Positions 22,960-34,660 of a DNA stretch of 64,000 nucleotides are shown piece after piece (within the stretch, counting starts at the first letter, position 1; every line of letters starts with the position of its first letter). The stretch comes from Chlorocebus sabaeus. Its lineage: Eukaryota; Chordata; Mammalia; Primates; Cercopithecidae. A program made the translations under genes and the position numbers. Under the pieces are notes generated by a model, which worked only from the letters and a program-made list of their open reading frames with translations, was not told the DNA's origin and ran no database searches. The stretch lies in contig NC_132915.1 of assembly GCF_047675955.1 (NCBI RefSeq), positions 49,490,026 through 49,554,025 of the forward strand. Direction: 5' to 3'.

Positions 22960-23326
22960 TGTATTAGTCTGTTTTCACACTGCTATAAAGAGCTACCTGA
23001 GACTGAGTAATTTATAAAGAAAAGAAGTTTAACTGACTTACAGTTCTGCATGGCTGAGGAGGCCTCAAGAAACTTACAATCATGGCGGAAGACAAAGAGG
23101 AAGCAAGTACCTTCTTCATGTGGAAACAGGAGAGAGAAAGTGAGAGAGCAAGGAGGGAACTAACAAACACTTTAAGCCATCAGATCTCATGAAAACTCAC
23201 TCACTATAACAAAAACAGCATGAGGAAACTGCCCTCATGATCCAATCACCTCAGACCCGGTCCCTCCCTTGACACATGGGGATTACAATTCAAGATGAGA
23301 TTTGGGTGGGGACACAGAGCCAAACA
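22960..23326 (-). mobile_element. THE1/MSTA-type solo LTR, reverse
   Basis: A 367-bp reverse LTR from TGTATTAGTCTGTTTTCACA to GGGGACACAGAGCCAAACA, with the usual GATCTCATGAAAACTCACTC block. A perfect 5-bp target-site duplication, ATACC, lies at 22955-22959 and 23327-23331. The terminal CCATAT expected before the last CA is missing. No internal region is present, so it is a recombined solo LTR. Confidence 0.95.
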
Positions 23327-23764
23327 ATACCTTTTCTATGCCAAGAAAACCTCAGAGATGAATAAAGCTATAAACATGAAAAATAAAAATTTAAAATGTT
23401 TAGAAGAAAATAAGGTAGAATGTCTTTATGTCTTTAAGTTAGATAAGGATTTCTTACCTAGTTACAAAAGGGAAATCTCATTGAGCCATAAACATGAGGA
23501 GTTGCCCAATTTGAATAGTATCAGAGAAATTCGATTTACAACAGTAATAACACATCCAATCATAACCATAAGTTTGGCAAAAATTAAAGCCTGAAAACAC
23601 TGACAAGTATTGACATGGAAGTCATAAAACCAAACTTTTTATACACTACTGGCAGAAAAAATAGATTGATTAAACTTTGAAGAGCCATTGGTTATATCTA
23701 CTAATGTAGAACTTCATACTCTAGCAAGTCACCTCCAAGGTAAATCCTAGAATAGTATTTTTAA

Positions 23765-24385
23765 AACTGCAGGTTAACAGATAATGAAATCAATTTATCG
23801 GGAAGTGGAGGACAGAAGAGGGGAGGGGACGAAAAGGCAGAGAAGGAGAGGGATAGAGGGGGGGAAGAGAAAAAAATAGCAGAATGCATCACCAGTTGGA
23901 AGGTGTAGTCGATGCTGTTGGTGCCCTGCCCAGATCTTCTTCGTGGGACTAATGGATTCACTCCCAACTGCTGTATTAGCTGCTAACTGCTCACAGCTGC
24001 CCTCATTTCCAGAGCTTGCCCTTGGCTGATGGGAGCTACTTCAACTAGAAATGTCTGGGAGCTTACACTCTTCTCTTGACCCCACGAAGCAGCCAATGAC
24101 TGACAAATAAGAGGTATGTAAGTTGGGGGCCCCCTACTCCACAATTTCCTGAGGGATCAAGCTGAGGCTAGACCTCAGCAGAAACAACATCTTTGCTTAG
24201 CTCTTTCCTCTATTCTGTCCTGCTCCCCTTTCTTCCTTACAGGTTTTCCCTAGCACAAGAAAATCTGTCTCAGGCTTTGCTGCTAGGGAACCTGACCTAA
24301 GAAAGAAGGGTACATATTTTTAAGTGCTTGTGTAGGTATATTGAGTTATAATGTAAAATGTATTTTTAGAAGTTTGAATGCTTCT
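23765..24385. other. Unclassified insert in L1M with a purine tract
   Basis: L1M wording stops near 23760 and resumes near 24400. In between is a G/A-rich run (about 23803-23880), then sequence ending in TCAGGCTTTGCTGCTAGGGA, which resembles the 3' end of some LTRs. Family not identified. Confidence 0.45.
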
Positions 24386-24660
24386 TCTCTAGGGAGAATC
24401 CTGCAAATTTACACAAGGAAACATGTATAACAATGTACATTGTTGTGGTAAAAACTCAGAAACAGTCTAAATGGCTATCAGTAGGAGCATGGATAGATGG
24501 GTATGGAAATAATAAATCCTACTCTCATAATTACTTTTGGGGAGGAGGAAGGGAATGAAAGTCAAAGGGGATATGAAGGAATTTTCACTTGTATCTAAAA
24601 TATTGTCTTTATAATTTTTCTGAGAAATGTGGAAAAATCCGCCTTTATTAAAGCTGGGAA

Positions 24661-26640
24661 GTGAGTAGGTACATTAAGTGTTTGTAGTATTTTCTATACT
24701 ATATATATAAAAAATATTTCATTTAAAGCAAGATATGAGAGCTCTAAATCCTCACTCAAACCCATTCCACTTATCTCCCTGATGCACTCCTGTGGAATAC
24801 ACATATATGGGGAAGTCATTTGTTTCCTCCTTTTTGATAATAAGAAAATAAGTAAGTTGTATTTCCCTCCTTTGATCTTTATTCCAAAGATACTTATGGG
24901 AGAACTATGTTAGATGTTAATAATAATAAACCATATGAGTCTTTATGGTTAGCTTGTGTTCTCAATGGCCACGGGTCTGAGGATATTGTTTCACAGCATT
25001 TGCTCCTCTTGTTTACTCTCCCAAATCCTTTAGAAAGTGAGAAAAATAGTATGTACATACATAGGAAGGAGAGAAGAAGGGAGGAAGAGAGAGAGGAAAG
25101 AATGAACAAAGGGAAAGTGAAAGTAAAGGAAAAAAGAAACGGGATCATACAGTTTGTCAGTGAAAACCCTGAAACTGTAGAGATGGTCGTTTCCTTTCAG
25201 TTCCTAAGGATGAATCAGAACTAACCACATTGGAGAAAGTTCCAGCAGCCAATTATATTCTAGCTGCGGGTTGTTTCTTTTTTTCTATTTGTTTTGTGAA
25301 TATGTAAGGAAATTGAGGAAAAGTTAGTCTTCTTCCATCTCCCATTGTAGCTCCACACACCATAGTTCCATAAGAAAAGGCTTCCCATTTTTCTGTCAAA
25401 AGCATCCAAAAACCATGTATTTTCTTCCAGCTCATTTTGGCTTAAGGTGAAGCATATGGGAAATTTGCAGGAGATCAAGTCCATCAGCCAGACATCAGCC
25501 TGTAATGATTTGTGGCCATGTAGGTATAAAGAGACCATAGTTGTCCATTAACTGCATACATATGGCATCTGGGAATGTAAACTCACAGCCTTTACCTTCA
25601 AAACCACATGCTACCCAGGGAGGTAAAACCGTGGTTCACAACATGTGGGTTGTGACCCTGAGTAGTCTGCCAACATTTGGCAGGTGGGCAGCTAGAGATG
25701 AATTGTGTGCCTACTGCAATTTCCTTTCTTTGGGGCTCCCTTGGGTGTATGTGTGCACATATTCTCTTGGCCATAATATAGACCTGACATGGAGCTGGAG
25801 CAATACCTGATGAAGACCTGAAACAATACACATTCATATTCCTGTCTTGTCATCTAGTGGGCACATTCTTCCATCTGTCTTTATTTTAAATGCATTACAG
25901 ATATATGTTTACATATTGCATGGGCCTCTGCAACTTTTGTAATCTCTATCAATCATGAGTGTGTATTACAACCCCTATGGGGAAACCTGACTGTTTGCAA
26001 ATAGAGGTATATCCAGCCAGCGAAGTAGTCTCTGACTAACATTAGGGAAATAACTTAGGACTAAAGTATTTGTTCTGATTTGTGCGAACAGGGAGGAACC
26101 TAATGGTAAGGACATACTTGAATAGCTGTCTTCCTGTCTTCCTTGTCTGTCCCAAATCCTTTCTAAGGGATTAATTGCATTGTTCATTCTCTAAATCCAA
26201 ACACTGGTGGTAACTTTATCTCAGCGTTAGTAACAAATCCCTTTTAGACTGTTTATACTCTTGTTGGTTCTGAACAGCCTTGAAAGGTTGCCTTTCTGAA
26301 AATGGTCAGATTTTCCTATCTGCCATGACACACAGAGTCAATTGTTTTAAAATATAAATATGATATGTTGACTCTGCTGCTGGAGTCAATGAAATATTTT
26401 AACTATGGTTTGCCAATGAAAATCTTTGATTTGTTTATGGTTTCTTTGGTATGCGATGGTGTGTAACCTCACTCTTCTTCAGGGCCATGATCCTGTACTA
26501 ACTTGGCAAGTGGTTCGAACTTATTTGCATCATCTTTGTGGTGTTTTAACACCCAATTGGCCTCAAGAATATTTAAGGATAGCTCAACCACGTGAGTGAA
26601 AGGTCTCATGGAGAATTAAAAGCATAATCATACACATGAC
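24661..26640. other. Unique non-coding DNA with a purine-rich run at 25059-25140
   Basis: No family or gene recognised. Overlapping frames at 24894-25148 (-) and 24907-25224 (+) arise from the GA-rich run. Confidence 0.45.
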
Positions 26641-28332
26641 TAAAGAAAATGCTTACACATTTCTTAAAAAAAAAAAAAACTAAGCAGAATGAATTGAAGA
26701 TAACTGGAGCTGTGAGGCAACTATATTTCTGTAATGTCCTATTAATATAACAAAAATAGTGTCTCTTCTGCCCTTCTATGCCCTGCTATCAGCGTGGCCT
26801 TGGGGCATTTCAGAACAGTCTAGGCAGCCAACTATGTTCAATAGCCACCGGAGCTCAGGCTTAAACACTGAATCTCTAATGTTATTGCCTAAAGTTTTCC
26901 CATGTCTATTGGGATAATTGCCACCAACAAGGTCACACACCTACAGTTCCCAACAACTACCAGTAATATTCAGAGACTGGGGAGTCTGAAATACATATTT
27001 TTTTCCCAAAGGAAATGTAGTCACAGAAATTCTGCTCCATCCACAATGAAAACAATCTGTTTCAGTTTAACTTCTTGGAGGCCAAGTCTGGACTCTCTTC
27101 CCTCCAGAACAGAATCTTCATTTTCTCTTTGCAAAACCAAAAGGTCCATTGAGGTCATTCTTTCATTAAAAACAGGTTCTATTTTTCCGCAAATCCTCAC
27201 CCCTTATAACACAAACACTAGAATGTCTGAAATTGACACAATTCTTCACTTGCATATTCCCAGTTTACTAAATTTCAAATATTATTTTTATAGAGCTTTT
27301 TTTATCACAGGATTTGAGAATGGAATTTGGAAATGCTTTGACCTAAATTTCCTCTTAGTAGAAGAGACTCTAGACAGTGGTTTCCAAAAATCAGGGCTCA
27401 AGGTCAAAGTTCTTGAACTTCCTTTTCTTCTCCTCTTCAAAACATAAGCTGTGTTCCAGCTCTCACTCAAAAGTACAGAGCACTCTGAGGTGGGGGTCAC
27501 AGACTGTCAGCTCCCAGTTGCACTTACGTACACACCCAGAGAAGGAACATTGATGATGGAGCATGAATTCCCAAGTAAGAGAGTTGGCACCCCAAATTGT
27601 CTTTTAAAAAAGAATCCAAGGGGAACAAATATGAAGATGGAAAATGGGGAGGTGAAGGTGACTCCGAGTGGAAGGGAGTAGACTGGCTTGCTGCAGGGTG
27701 GGTGCATTGGAGTGAGTTTCTTCAGAAATTCTCTGCTATTGCCCTGAGAGAGAAGAAGGGTGAACGTCCCATTGTCTCTAATCCAGGAAGAGGTTGAGTC
27801 CCAGAAAAAAAGCAAAGATTGTGATGACCCTTAGGAGGGTACAACCAACATGGCACCCAGTCTAAAACCTGTGCCTTCCTACTCCATGTGTGTCTCAAAG
27901 CATGTGGAAAAGGAAGGAGAGAGAAAAGCAGAAGATGCTGGAGCTCCCAGCCGAGGAAGGAGAGCTAAGGCTGCTCAATCTGTAGAAGGGGCACAGATAG
28001 TGGTAAATGGTAAATGTGGTACCACAGACAGTGGTAAATGGTGGTGGCTGCAGGGTGCAGAGTCTTCCAGAAGTCCTAACGGCCACCAGCAAGGGCCAGT
28101 CACCTCTGGTAACAAGGGCCTCTGGGGGAGGAAAGGGACTTGGTGCTGCTACCTGGGAGCAGGGTGTGAGTTGTGACATAACTGTGTTATTTCTCTTTTA
28201 CTGCCTTGTAACCCCCAGAGTGCTGACTCCTGAGGGAACATATGCAATCCATTTTCTAATTCCATTTGTTTGTTCCATTAGTCACAGTTCATCACATTCC
28301 TACAGCCTAATGGAGAGCTCATTTCTTCCTGA
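26641..28332. other. Unique non-coding DNA with a 181-codon open frame
   Basis: The frame at 26902-27447 (+) is the longest in the window but has no signal peptide, domain or repeated motif, and is rich in Ser, Thr, Phe and Leu as expected of AT-rich chance frames. I do not call it a gene. A short A-run lies at about 26666-26678. Confidence 0.45.
27992..28042 (+). repeat. Tandem duplication, 20-bp unit, period 31
   Basis: CACAGATAGTGGTAAATGGT at 27992 and CACAGACAGTGGTAAATGGT at 28023 differ at one base. Confidence 0.9.
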
Positions 28333-28595
28333 GAAGCAGTGTAGCTCAGTGAAGACAGGTTCTGAAGTCTGATGCCTGAGGTTCAAATTCAGGCTCTGCT
28401 ACCTAATAACAGTGTGACCTTGATCAAGGGCTTTGACCTGTTGTGCTTTGGTGTTCTTCTCTATATAAGGAAAGAATGGTATGAGTATCTACCTCATCAG
28501 TTTTTGAAGAAGGAGTGAATAAGCTAATATATATAAAGAACTTACAACAGTGCCTGGTCTATGTCAAACACTCAGTAGATAGTGTGTACAAGCTT
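28333..28595 (+). mobile_element. MIR, nearly full length
   Basis: AGCAGTGTAGCTCAGTGAAG, GGTTCAAATTCAGGCTCTGC, AGTGTGACCTTGATCAAGG and ACAGTGCCTGGTCTATGTCA follow the MIR consensus in order over about 260 bp. Confidence 0.92.
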
Positions 28596-28739
28596 TTACT
28601 CGTTAAAATTAGAGACTCTTGAGTAAAAAGAGTCTCATAAAATACTATTTCATTTATAGAATAGAGTGACAATGTGCCACACACTAAGCAAGGGCCTGGG
28701 GACACGAAAAATAACATTACTCAGTCCCTGCATTTGTCA

Positions 28740-29010
28740 ACTTTTCCTTTGAGCTTCCCAGTCTCGGGTCCCTTATCACAGGCTCTCATTTTACTCTCAC
28801 TTTGCATCAAAGCATTTATCACAGTATATTCATTTATATTTTATGGGATTATTTTTCTATTTCTTTCTTTTTTAAAATTAATGTTTGTCTTGAGCCTCAC
28901 TGTAAGCTTTCCAAGGACAGAAATTGGGATCTATATACTGTTGTACCCCCATTATTCAACCTAACATCTCATAGTAGAAGCTCAGCGGTTATTTGTTGAA
29001 TGAATAAATA
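28740..29010 (+). mobile_element. L2 3' end
   Basis: CACTGTAAGCTTTCCAAGGA, CAGAAATTGGGATC and TTATTTGTTGAATGAATAAA give a clear L2 3' end. Confidence 0.87.
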
Positions 29011-30165
29011 GTCCAAGAGAAATAACTAGATATCACTTTATAGAAGTTTTCATTAGAACCCAGCACAGCAAAGGAGATAGGTGATGAATTTTGAATAAAA
29101 TATCTATCAGCAACAGTCAAGATCTACTTTCTTAGGGTACCATGTGTCTCTGTGCTAAACAAATCATTTCTCCAAAAGAGAACATGGAATCCCTGGTACT
29201 TTGTCCTTAGGTTGTTTTCTCATCTGAGATAGGAAAAGATGGCACCCCGACAGGAAAGCAAGCAGCCCTTAATTTTAAATATTCAAGACAGATACATACA
29301 ATACTATCTGAGTGGGGGATAGAGAGGTGGATCTATCTAAAATAAATGTCCTTCATTATACAGAAACAGCTGTTTATTGATATCCAAAAATCTTTGTGTG
29401 AGTGTTGGTTTGAAAGGGAGGAGGCCATCATGAAAGTAAGCATTCCATTTGTATTGACTAGAAGCTGTGAATCAAAATTTTTCAAAGATAAATTTTCCTC
29501 TGTACTTGATTCTCTGTCAAAGGGATGTCTATTTATCTTGTCCATGTTCACTGTCATGTTTGAGAGACATACTTAGCAGGTTGGATCTAAACCAATCAAG
29601 TCCAAGCTTTAGGACCAGCAAATGCTGAATTTACAATCGTGTACTCAGAAACCCCTGAATAATTGAACTAAAAAAGACACCAGTATCCTGAATAATTAAA
29701 CGCCTTCTGCTGCATAAAGTCAGCCTTCCCCAGCCCTGAAAAGTAGAATTGTTTTCACCTGCAGTGGGTGGAACTGTTTGCATAGTGGACTACAGCAGCA
29801 AGCTTGTCGGGGCACTTGTACCAGACGTGGGGGTGATTATGCTATCTGAAAGGTATGTGCCTGTGATTTCCTAATTATTGCTGCCTACTTGTTTGGTCCT
29901 GCAGGAAATCAGGGATGGTTACAGCAAAACGTGACCCAGATCAATGAAGGATGGAGGGGGTGGGGACAGACAAGCACAATAAGCAAGCGGAAGCCAGGTG
30001 TGTCTCATACTGTCAGGCTAAGCTGGAGCCTGAATCACAAATACCAGAGACTCAAAAGAGATTCTAATCTGGGGGCTCAGGGCAAGATGGAACCTCCAGG
30101 TTACTCTGGCTATCTTCTGCTTTTTTTGAAACTGTAAAATTTGCAAAGGGAAACTTTTAGATACT
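29011..30165. other. Unique non-coding DNA
   Basis: No family or gene recognised. Complementary frames near 29333-29576 lack domains. Confidence 0.45.
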
Positions 30166-30168
30166 ATT

Positions 30169-30209
30169 TCATTCATTCATTCATTCATTCATTCATTCAT
30201 TCATTCATT
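30169..30209. repeat. (TTCA)n tetranucleotide microsatellite
   Basis: About ten uninterrupted ATTC/TTCA units; likely length-polymorphic. Confidence 0.96.
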
Positions 30210-30271
30210 TGTTCTTCTTGAGCATAAAGCAAACTTTTATATGTATTACATATAGTAAGCATCATCTTTGA

Positions 30272-30470
30272 TAATAATGACCACCATTTAGTGAGCACCT
30301 TCTAGGGGCAGACACTGTGCTAGGTAAAGGTAGGTCATAAAATTCACTGTCAAAAAAGAAACAGGCTAGAAAAAGTTACATCTATTACCCACGATTACAT
30401 AGCCAGAAGATGGCAGAGTTGGTGTTGGGGCCCAGGTCTTTCTGACACTAGCATTCATGCTTTCTGCATC
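30272..30470 (-). mobile_element. MIR
   Basis: CCACCATTTAGTGAGCACCT, CACTGTGCTAGGTAAAGGTA and ACATAGCCAGAAGATGGCAG match reverse MIR. Confidence 0.86.
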
Positions 30471-31124
30471 AAAGTAAACCAAAGCTGTTCCTAGGGATTG
30501 CTAGGGAAAGAGGAAAGGAAGAAACTTGGAAGGATATTGAAGACACAGACTAGAGAAGGTTAGAGAAGCCCTGAGCACACTGGCGTGCCATCTGGAACTT
30601 GGGAATCTGCATTTCTCTTTTCATGTTTTGCTATGCATGCTCAAGAAAGAGGACTCACCTGGCACTGGAAAGCAATCCAGTTTTTGTTTGTTTTTAATGA
30701 TTCTTAGTAAGACTTGATCTTAGCAGTCTTAATAAAGTGCAGGGGGATAATTCAGGCTGCTGTTGTGGTGGGTTTCTTAGCCCTATCTTCACAGGCAGAG
30801 TCCTCCTTGCCTTTTGACAGAAGTAGTCTCCTCATTTCCATAGTGTTGAGTCAGCCATTCTGAGTTTGAGTTTGCAGAGTTAGAGTCAGATAGTTCTGGA
30901 AGGCCATATCTCTGTTTTCATTTACTGAAATGTCCCAGAAGGCTTGGGTAGAGGTGACAACCACACTCCATGGCACAGGACCTCCTAATTTGGAGCTCCT
31001 GACTTGGAGTCATCTTGGCTTCTCAGAAGACTTAAGGACCCTTGGGCTGGAAACTGATGTGGGTGGTCCAGCTGAGCCTGCCCAGAAGGAAAAGCCCAGG
31101 TCTGTTCCTGCCTATTCAGATTCA
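30471..31124. other. Unique non-coding DNA
   Basis: No family or gene recognised; the frame at 30930-31163 (+) has no domain. Confidence 0.45.
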
Positions 31125-31340
31125 ACTACATTTATGAGGCCTGACACCTGCCAAGTACTTTGATACTTTCACGTGTTATTTCATTTCACCCTCACACCCA
31201 CTCTAAGAGGCTGAAGTATTTTTCACATGTTATGAATTTTAAAAAATGGGCCACAGAGAGGTGCATTGTCTTATGCATGATCAGGCACCTTTTGCATAGT
31301 AAAGCCAAAATCTCTGACCTTCACACACATAGGCCGAGCA
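31125..31340 (-). mobile_element. MIR
   Basis: CTGCCAAGTACTTTGATACT, CACCCTCACACCCACTCTAA and the AGAGAGGTGCATTGTC segment fit reverse MIR. Confidence 0.75.
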
Positions 31341-31699
31341 ACCAATTTAGCCATCTGCAGCAACACTTAAATTTCCATTAGAGTGGAACTCTGAGTAATT
31401 TGTTCTAGCACCCACCATACCACACCAGATCAAGTTGGAAGGAAAGAAAGCAAAGGGGTTCATGCTTTATGAACTGAATTGGCCAAGGAAATCATGACTG
31501 AAAATTAAGTTAGAAAATACAGCAATCAATGCTTTAAATGGGGCCTGGGGAGCAGGTGCACCCCTAACAAAAGTACAAATGGAAGTTCCCAGTCAATTCC
31601 TATTTTCTCCCTCTCTGGGCTGCTTCTAGCACTGTGAGGGGCCTTGTTTGTATGCTTTGGGACACACCAGTGTACATGTCTTAGCTTTGTGTACATCTG
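31341..31699. other. Unique non-coding DNA
   Basis: No family or gene recognised. Confidence 0.4.
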
Positions 31700-32107
31700 T
31701 TATCAATCAAATGTTGGTATTCTTCCAAAATTCATATGTTGAAGTATTAACCTCCAACATGACTGTATTTGGAGATAAGGAGTTCAGGGGATAGTTAAGG
31801 TTAAATGATGTTATAAGGATGAGGTGCTAATTTAATAGAACTAATGGCCTTATAAGAAGAGGAAAAGAGAGACCTCCTTCTCCCCCTACTCCTGTCTCTT
31901 CTTCCTCCCTCCTAGTGACCTCAGAGAAAAGGCCATGGGAGGGCATACCTAGAAAGCAGCCATCTATAAGCCAGGAAGAGAGCTCTCACCAGAAACTAAA
32001 TTGGCTGAATCCTTGATCATGGACTTCTAACCTCCAGAAAATAAATTTCCGTTGTTTAACCACTCAGTCTATGGCATTGTTAAAAACAGTCTGAGCTGAT
32101 TAATACA
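31700..32107 (+). mobile_element. MLT1-type MaLR solo LTR
   Basis: AAAATTCATATGTTGAAGTA, CTGTATTTGGAGATAAGGAG, GCCTTATAAGAAGAGGAAAA, CCTCCAGAAAATAAATTTCC and CAGTCTATGGCATTGTT follow the MLT1 LTR in order. Length about 400 bp. Confidence 0.9.
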
Positions 32108-32168
32108 ACATCCTATCTAAATAGCCACTGAGCAGAAGCTCACTTGGTCCTGCAAGTGGACTGAGGCT

Positions 32169-32362
32169 AGGGTTGCCAGAAAATATACAGGATTCCCAGT
32201 TACATTTGAATTTCAGATAAATCATGAACAATTTTTTAAGTATTAACTATGTGTTAAGCATTGCATGGGATATTATAATAAAATTGTATTTGCTATTTAT
32301 CTGAAATTCAAATTTAACTGTGCACCCTCTATTTCATCCTGTATTTTTACTTGCTGAATCTG
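32169..32362. mobile_element. MER53-like palindromic MITE (non-autonomous DNA transposon)
   Basis: Long imperfect inverted repeat. GGGTTGCCAGA...TACAGGAT and TTGAATTTCAGATAAAT on the left pair with ATTTATCTGAAATTCAA and ATCCTGTATTTTTAC...TCTGGC on the right, around a centre near 32265. The 17-bp inner arms are exact complements. MER53 name from memory of its consensus. Confidence 0.85.
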
Positions 32363-32624
32363 GCTCAACTGAGGCTCTGGTCAGGGAGCTCCAGGGACCT
32401 CAGTGTTCAGAGCATTGTTTAATGTGTAAGGGGGCCTGGTCAGGGAGAGTTGGGCCCTGGATAGGAACCCCCCTTTGTTCCCCAGATTCTTTACCTCATG
32501 GGAATGGGCCCTCTTAGGCTCGAGGCCTAGAAAAAGGGCCGCTCTTGCCCAGGCCTAAAGGCAGTATTGGTAGCAGATAACTTGGAAAGGAGTACATGAG
32601 AAGAGCCTGAATTTAGGAATAAAG
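32363..32624. other. Unique non-coding DNA
   Basis: No family or gene recognised. Confidence 0.4.
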
Positions 32625-32790
32625 AGACCCAGGATCCATCATGAGACTTAGGCAAGTTACTTAATCTCTCTGAACTTTAGTTACCTGAACTGTATGTAAA
32701 ACAGAGGTTTACATGGAATAATATTTGTGAGAAACCTATCCCCATGCTTAACATATAGTAGGTCTCAATATCAGTTGCTTCTATTGTCAA
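32625..32790 (+). mobile_element. MIR
   Basis: GGCAAGTTACTTAATCTCTC, CTGTATGTAAAACAGAGGTT and ATAGTAGGTCTCAATATCAG. Confidence 0.85.
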
Positions 32791-32839
32791 AGAAAAAGAG
32801 TTATGGTATGAAAATGCTTTGAGTTTCCTTGCCTTCTGT

Positions 32840-32880
32840 TTTTTTTGTTTTTGTTTGTTGTTGTTGTTGTTGTTGTTTTG
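32840..32880. repeat. T-rich / (TTG)n microsatellite
   Basis: A T-run with TTTG units turns into seven TTG units. Confidence 0.92.
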
Positions 32881-34261
32881 TGGAGTTGATTCACACCAGC
32901 TGTGAACTGGAAGAGGGTGTTAGGTATTTCAATTTGTCCATGAATGGGTTAGGAAGGGGTCACCCTGTCCAGTGGTAACCTTCTGGGAAGCTTACAGAGA
33001 GAGACTAGGCTAAGCATTCCAGGAGAGGAGACAGAGAACTTGATCCTTTCTGGCCCATGAATTGATATGTCTCCCTCTCCCCTACTGTTATTCATATGTC
33101 TCTGGGGCCTGGTGCATAGGTGAGGCACTGTCCTTTTCAAGAAGGCAGGGAAGGAGAGGTGGAGGAGAGAGAGCAGAGCAGTCACCCTACCTGGGCAGAA
33201 GAGGCTATGAGGTATGTAAATATTCTCTTAATTCACCTATTTGTTTTTCCATCTTGAAAGGAGCCTGCCTAGATGAGAACTTAATCCCATGGGTTGTAAC
33301 TCAGGGCCATGAGGATACACACAAAGGGAACCCAAGGAAGCTGGCCCTAAGGCTAAGTGCTGAGTGTTGGAGGAAAGATATAAATGAACTTGGAACCTCA
33401 TGAAAGCTCAAGGCTCTTCTCTCAATTTCAGTCTCATTCCCAAGCATCACGCTGTGGGATTTGACTCAGGGCGTTTCCCTTGTTAAAAGTCAAGAGTAAG
33501 AAGTAGGGGGTGAAGGCAAACTGGCTTGGGGCCAAACTAAGCAGCTTCCTTTTTAACTTGGGTGTATCAATGGGAGTAGAATTTTTGGAACTCTACGATT
33601 GGCACTGAGGTTCCTTTCTTTCACAGATTGTAGTAGGGTTTTAAATGACTAGGAACTGAAATGACTATGAGGTTGGTTATTTCAGGGGGGTTTTGAGGCC
33701 CTAAGGTTAGAGAGGTACTGCATTTAGGGTGAGCAAAGGGGGGGAAATTCCAGGAAGAGGGCTTCTAAGAAGAGGTTACCTAGAGTACAAATGGAAATCT
33801 GTTGGTCAATGTGACCATAATACTTTCACCAGCCCCTTCTGCACCTGGGAAGGTCTCTCATAACCCACCACAGTCTCTGCCCCTGAAGGGCTACTGCATC
33901 ATTAGATTCTCTGCCACACACAGATAAATTGAGGCACAGTTTCAGGAGTCTTAACTTCATAAGAAGAGGCTTTCTCCTCCCTCCTCTTCTCCCTCAGATC
34001 CACTCTCCTCCTGAAAGAAAGCATTTCTCATTCTGTTTTAAATTACAGTAATGAATACGTGATATGAAATAATAAAATGTAGGTACCTTTACCAATGAAA
34101 ACCATGTGTCATCAGAATCTACCAACACCAGCAAAGACACCCATCCAGTGCCCACCTGGTGTTAACACTGAAATTTTCTTACACTCACCATATTAGGACC
34201 CAAAAGAAATTACTCCCATAGACTTATATGAAAGTTTAAATCTGAATGAGTTCTGAAGTCA
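32881..34261. other. Unique non-coding DNA
   Basis: No family or gene recognised. The frames at 32949-33185 (-) and 33062-33403 (+) overlap and lack domains. Confidence 0.45.
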
Positions 34262-34660
34262 AATAATTAAGCACCTACTATGTGTAATAAAATAAGCACA
34301 GTACAAATTACCAGTTCAATTCAGCAGGTGTTTGTTGAGCGTCCACTAGGGAAGCAGGTAACATAACGATGGGCTCTGAGCTCATCGCCTATGTCTGCAT
34401 CTGGACCCCACCACACACTAGTTGTGTGACTTTTTAAAGGTGATTTTAATCCCTATAAGCCTAGACCTCTCAGAATACAGACTATTAGAGTATTACTTAA
34501 TTGGGCTGTTGTGAGGATTAATTATCAAGCCTTCATCCATAGTGTCTGGCACAGAATAGTTGTTTAATAAGTAGGTCAGAGGATACAAGGAGGATTACAT
34601 GATCTCTGTCCTCAAGAAGCTTACAGCCTTGAGAGAAAATAAAGATAAGTTGCCATCCGT
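34262..34660. mobile_element. L2 (reverse) split by or next to MIR (forward)
   Basis: AAGCACCTACTATGTGTAAT and CAGCAGGTGTTTGTTGAGCG look like reverse L2. At 34380-34580 GTTGTGTGACTTTTTAAAGG, TGGGCTGTTGTGAGGATTAA and TGTCTGGCACAGAATAGTTG are forward MIR. From 34580 ATCTCTGTCCTCAAGAAGCT is reverse L2 again. Confidence 0.75.

Larger units (their letters stand above)
20740..24660 (+). pseudogene. Long L1M fossil: ORF2 reverse transcriptase to 3' region
   Basis: Decayed L1 ORF2 readable in sense orientation. LTNDLAECKNQTRFISGM at about 21740-21793 matches the L1 RT block that ends in GFIPGM. FVDDMIV at 22122-22142 is the catalytic FADD box with Ala changed to Val. Later wording (AAAATCCCAGCTGAAATTTC; GGTGGCTTGCAAATTGGTGA) continues the ORF2 3' half. 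The end, near 24430-24490, includes ATTGTTGTGGTAAAAACTCA. Stops and frameshifts rule out function. Three insertions interrupt it: an Alu monomer (22503-22609), a THE1-type LTR (22960-23326) and an unclassified block (23765-24385). Subfamily not assigned; the 5' limit is uncertain. Confidence 0.82.

Noticed and set aside
26902..27447. 181-codon plus-strand frame as a gene
   Set aside because: No domain, no splice or promoter context, AT-rich composition, overlapping minus frames. A frame this long can occur by chance in 64 kb.
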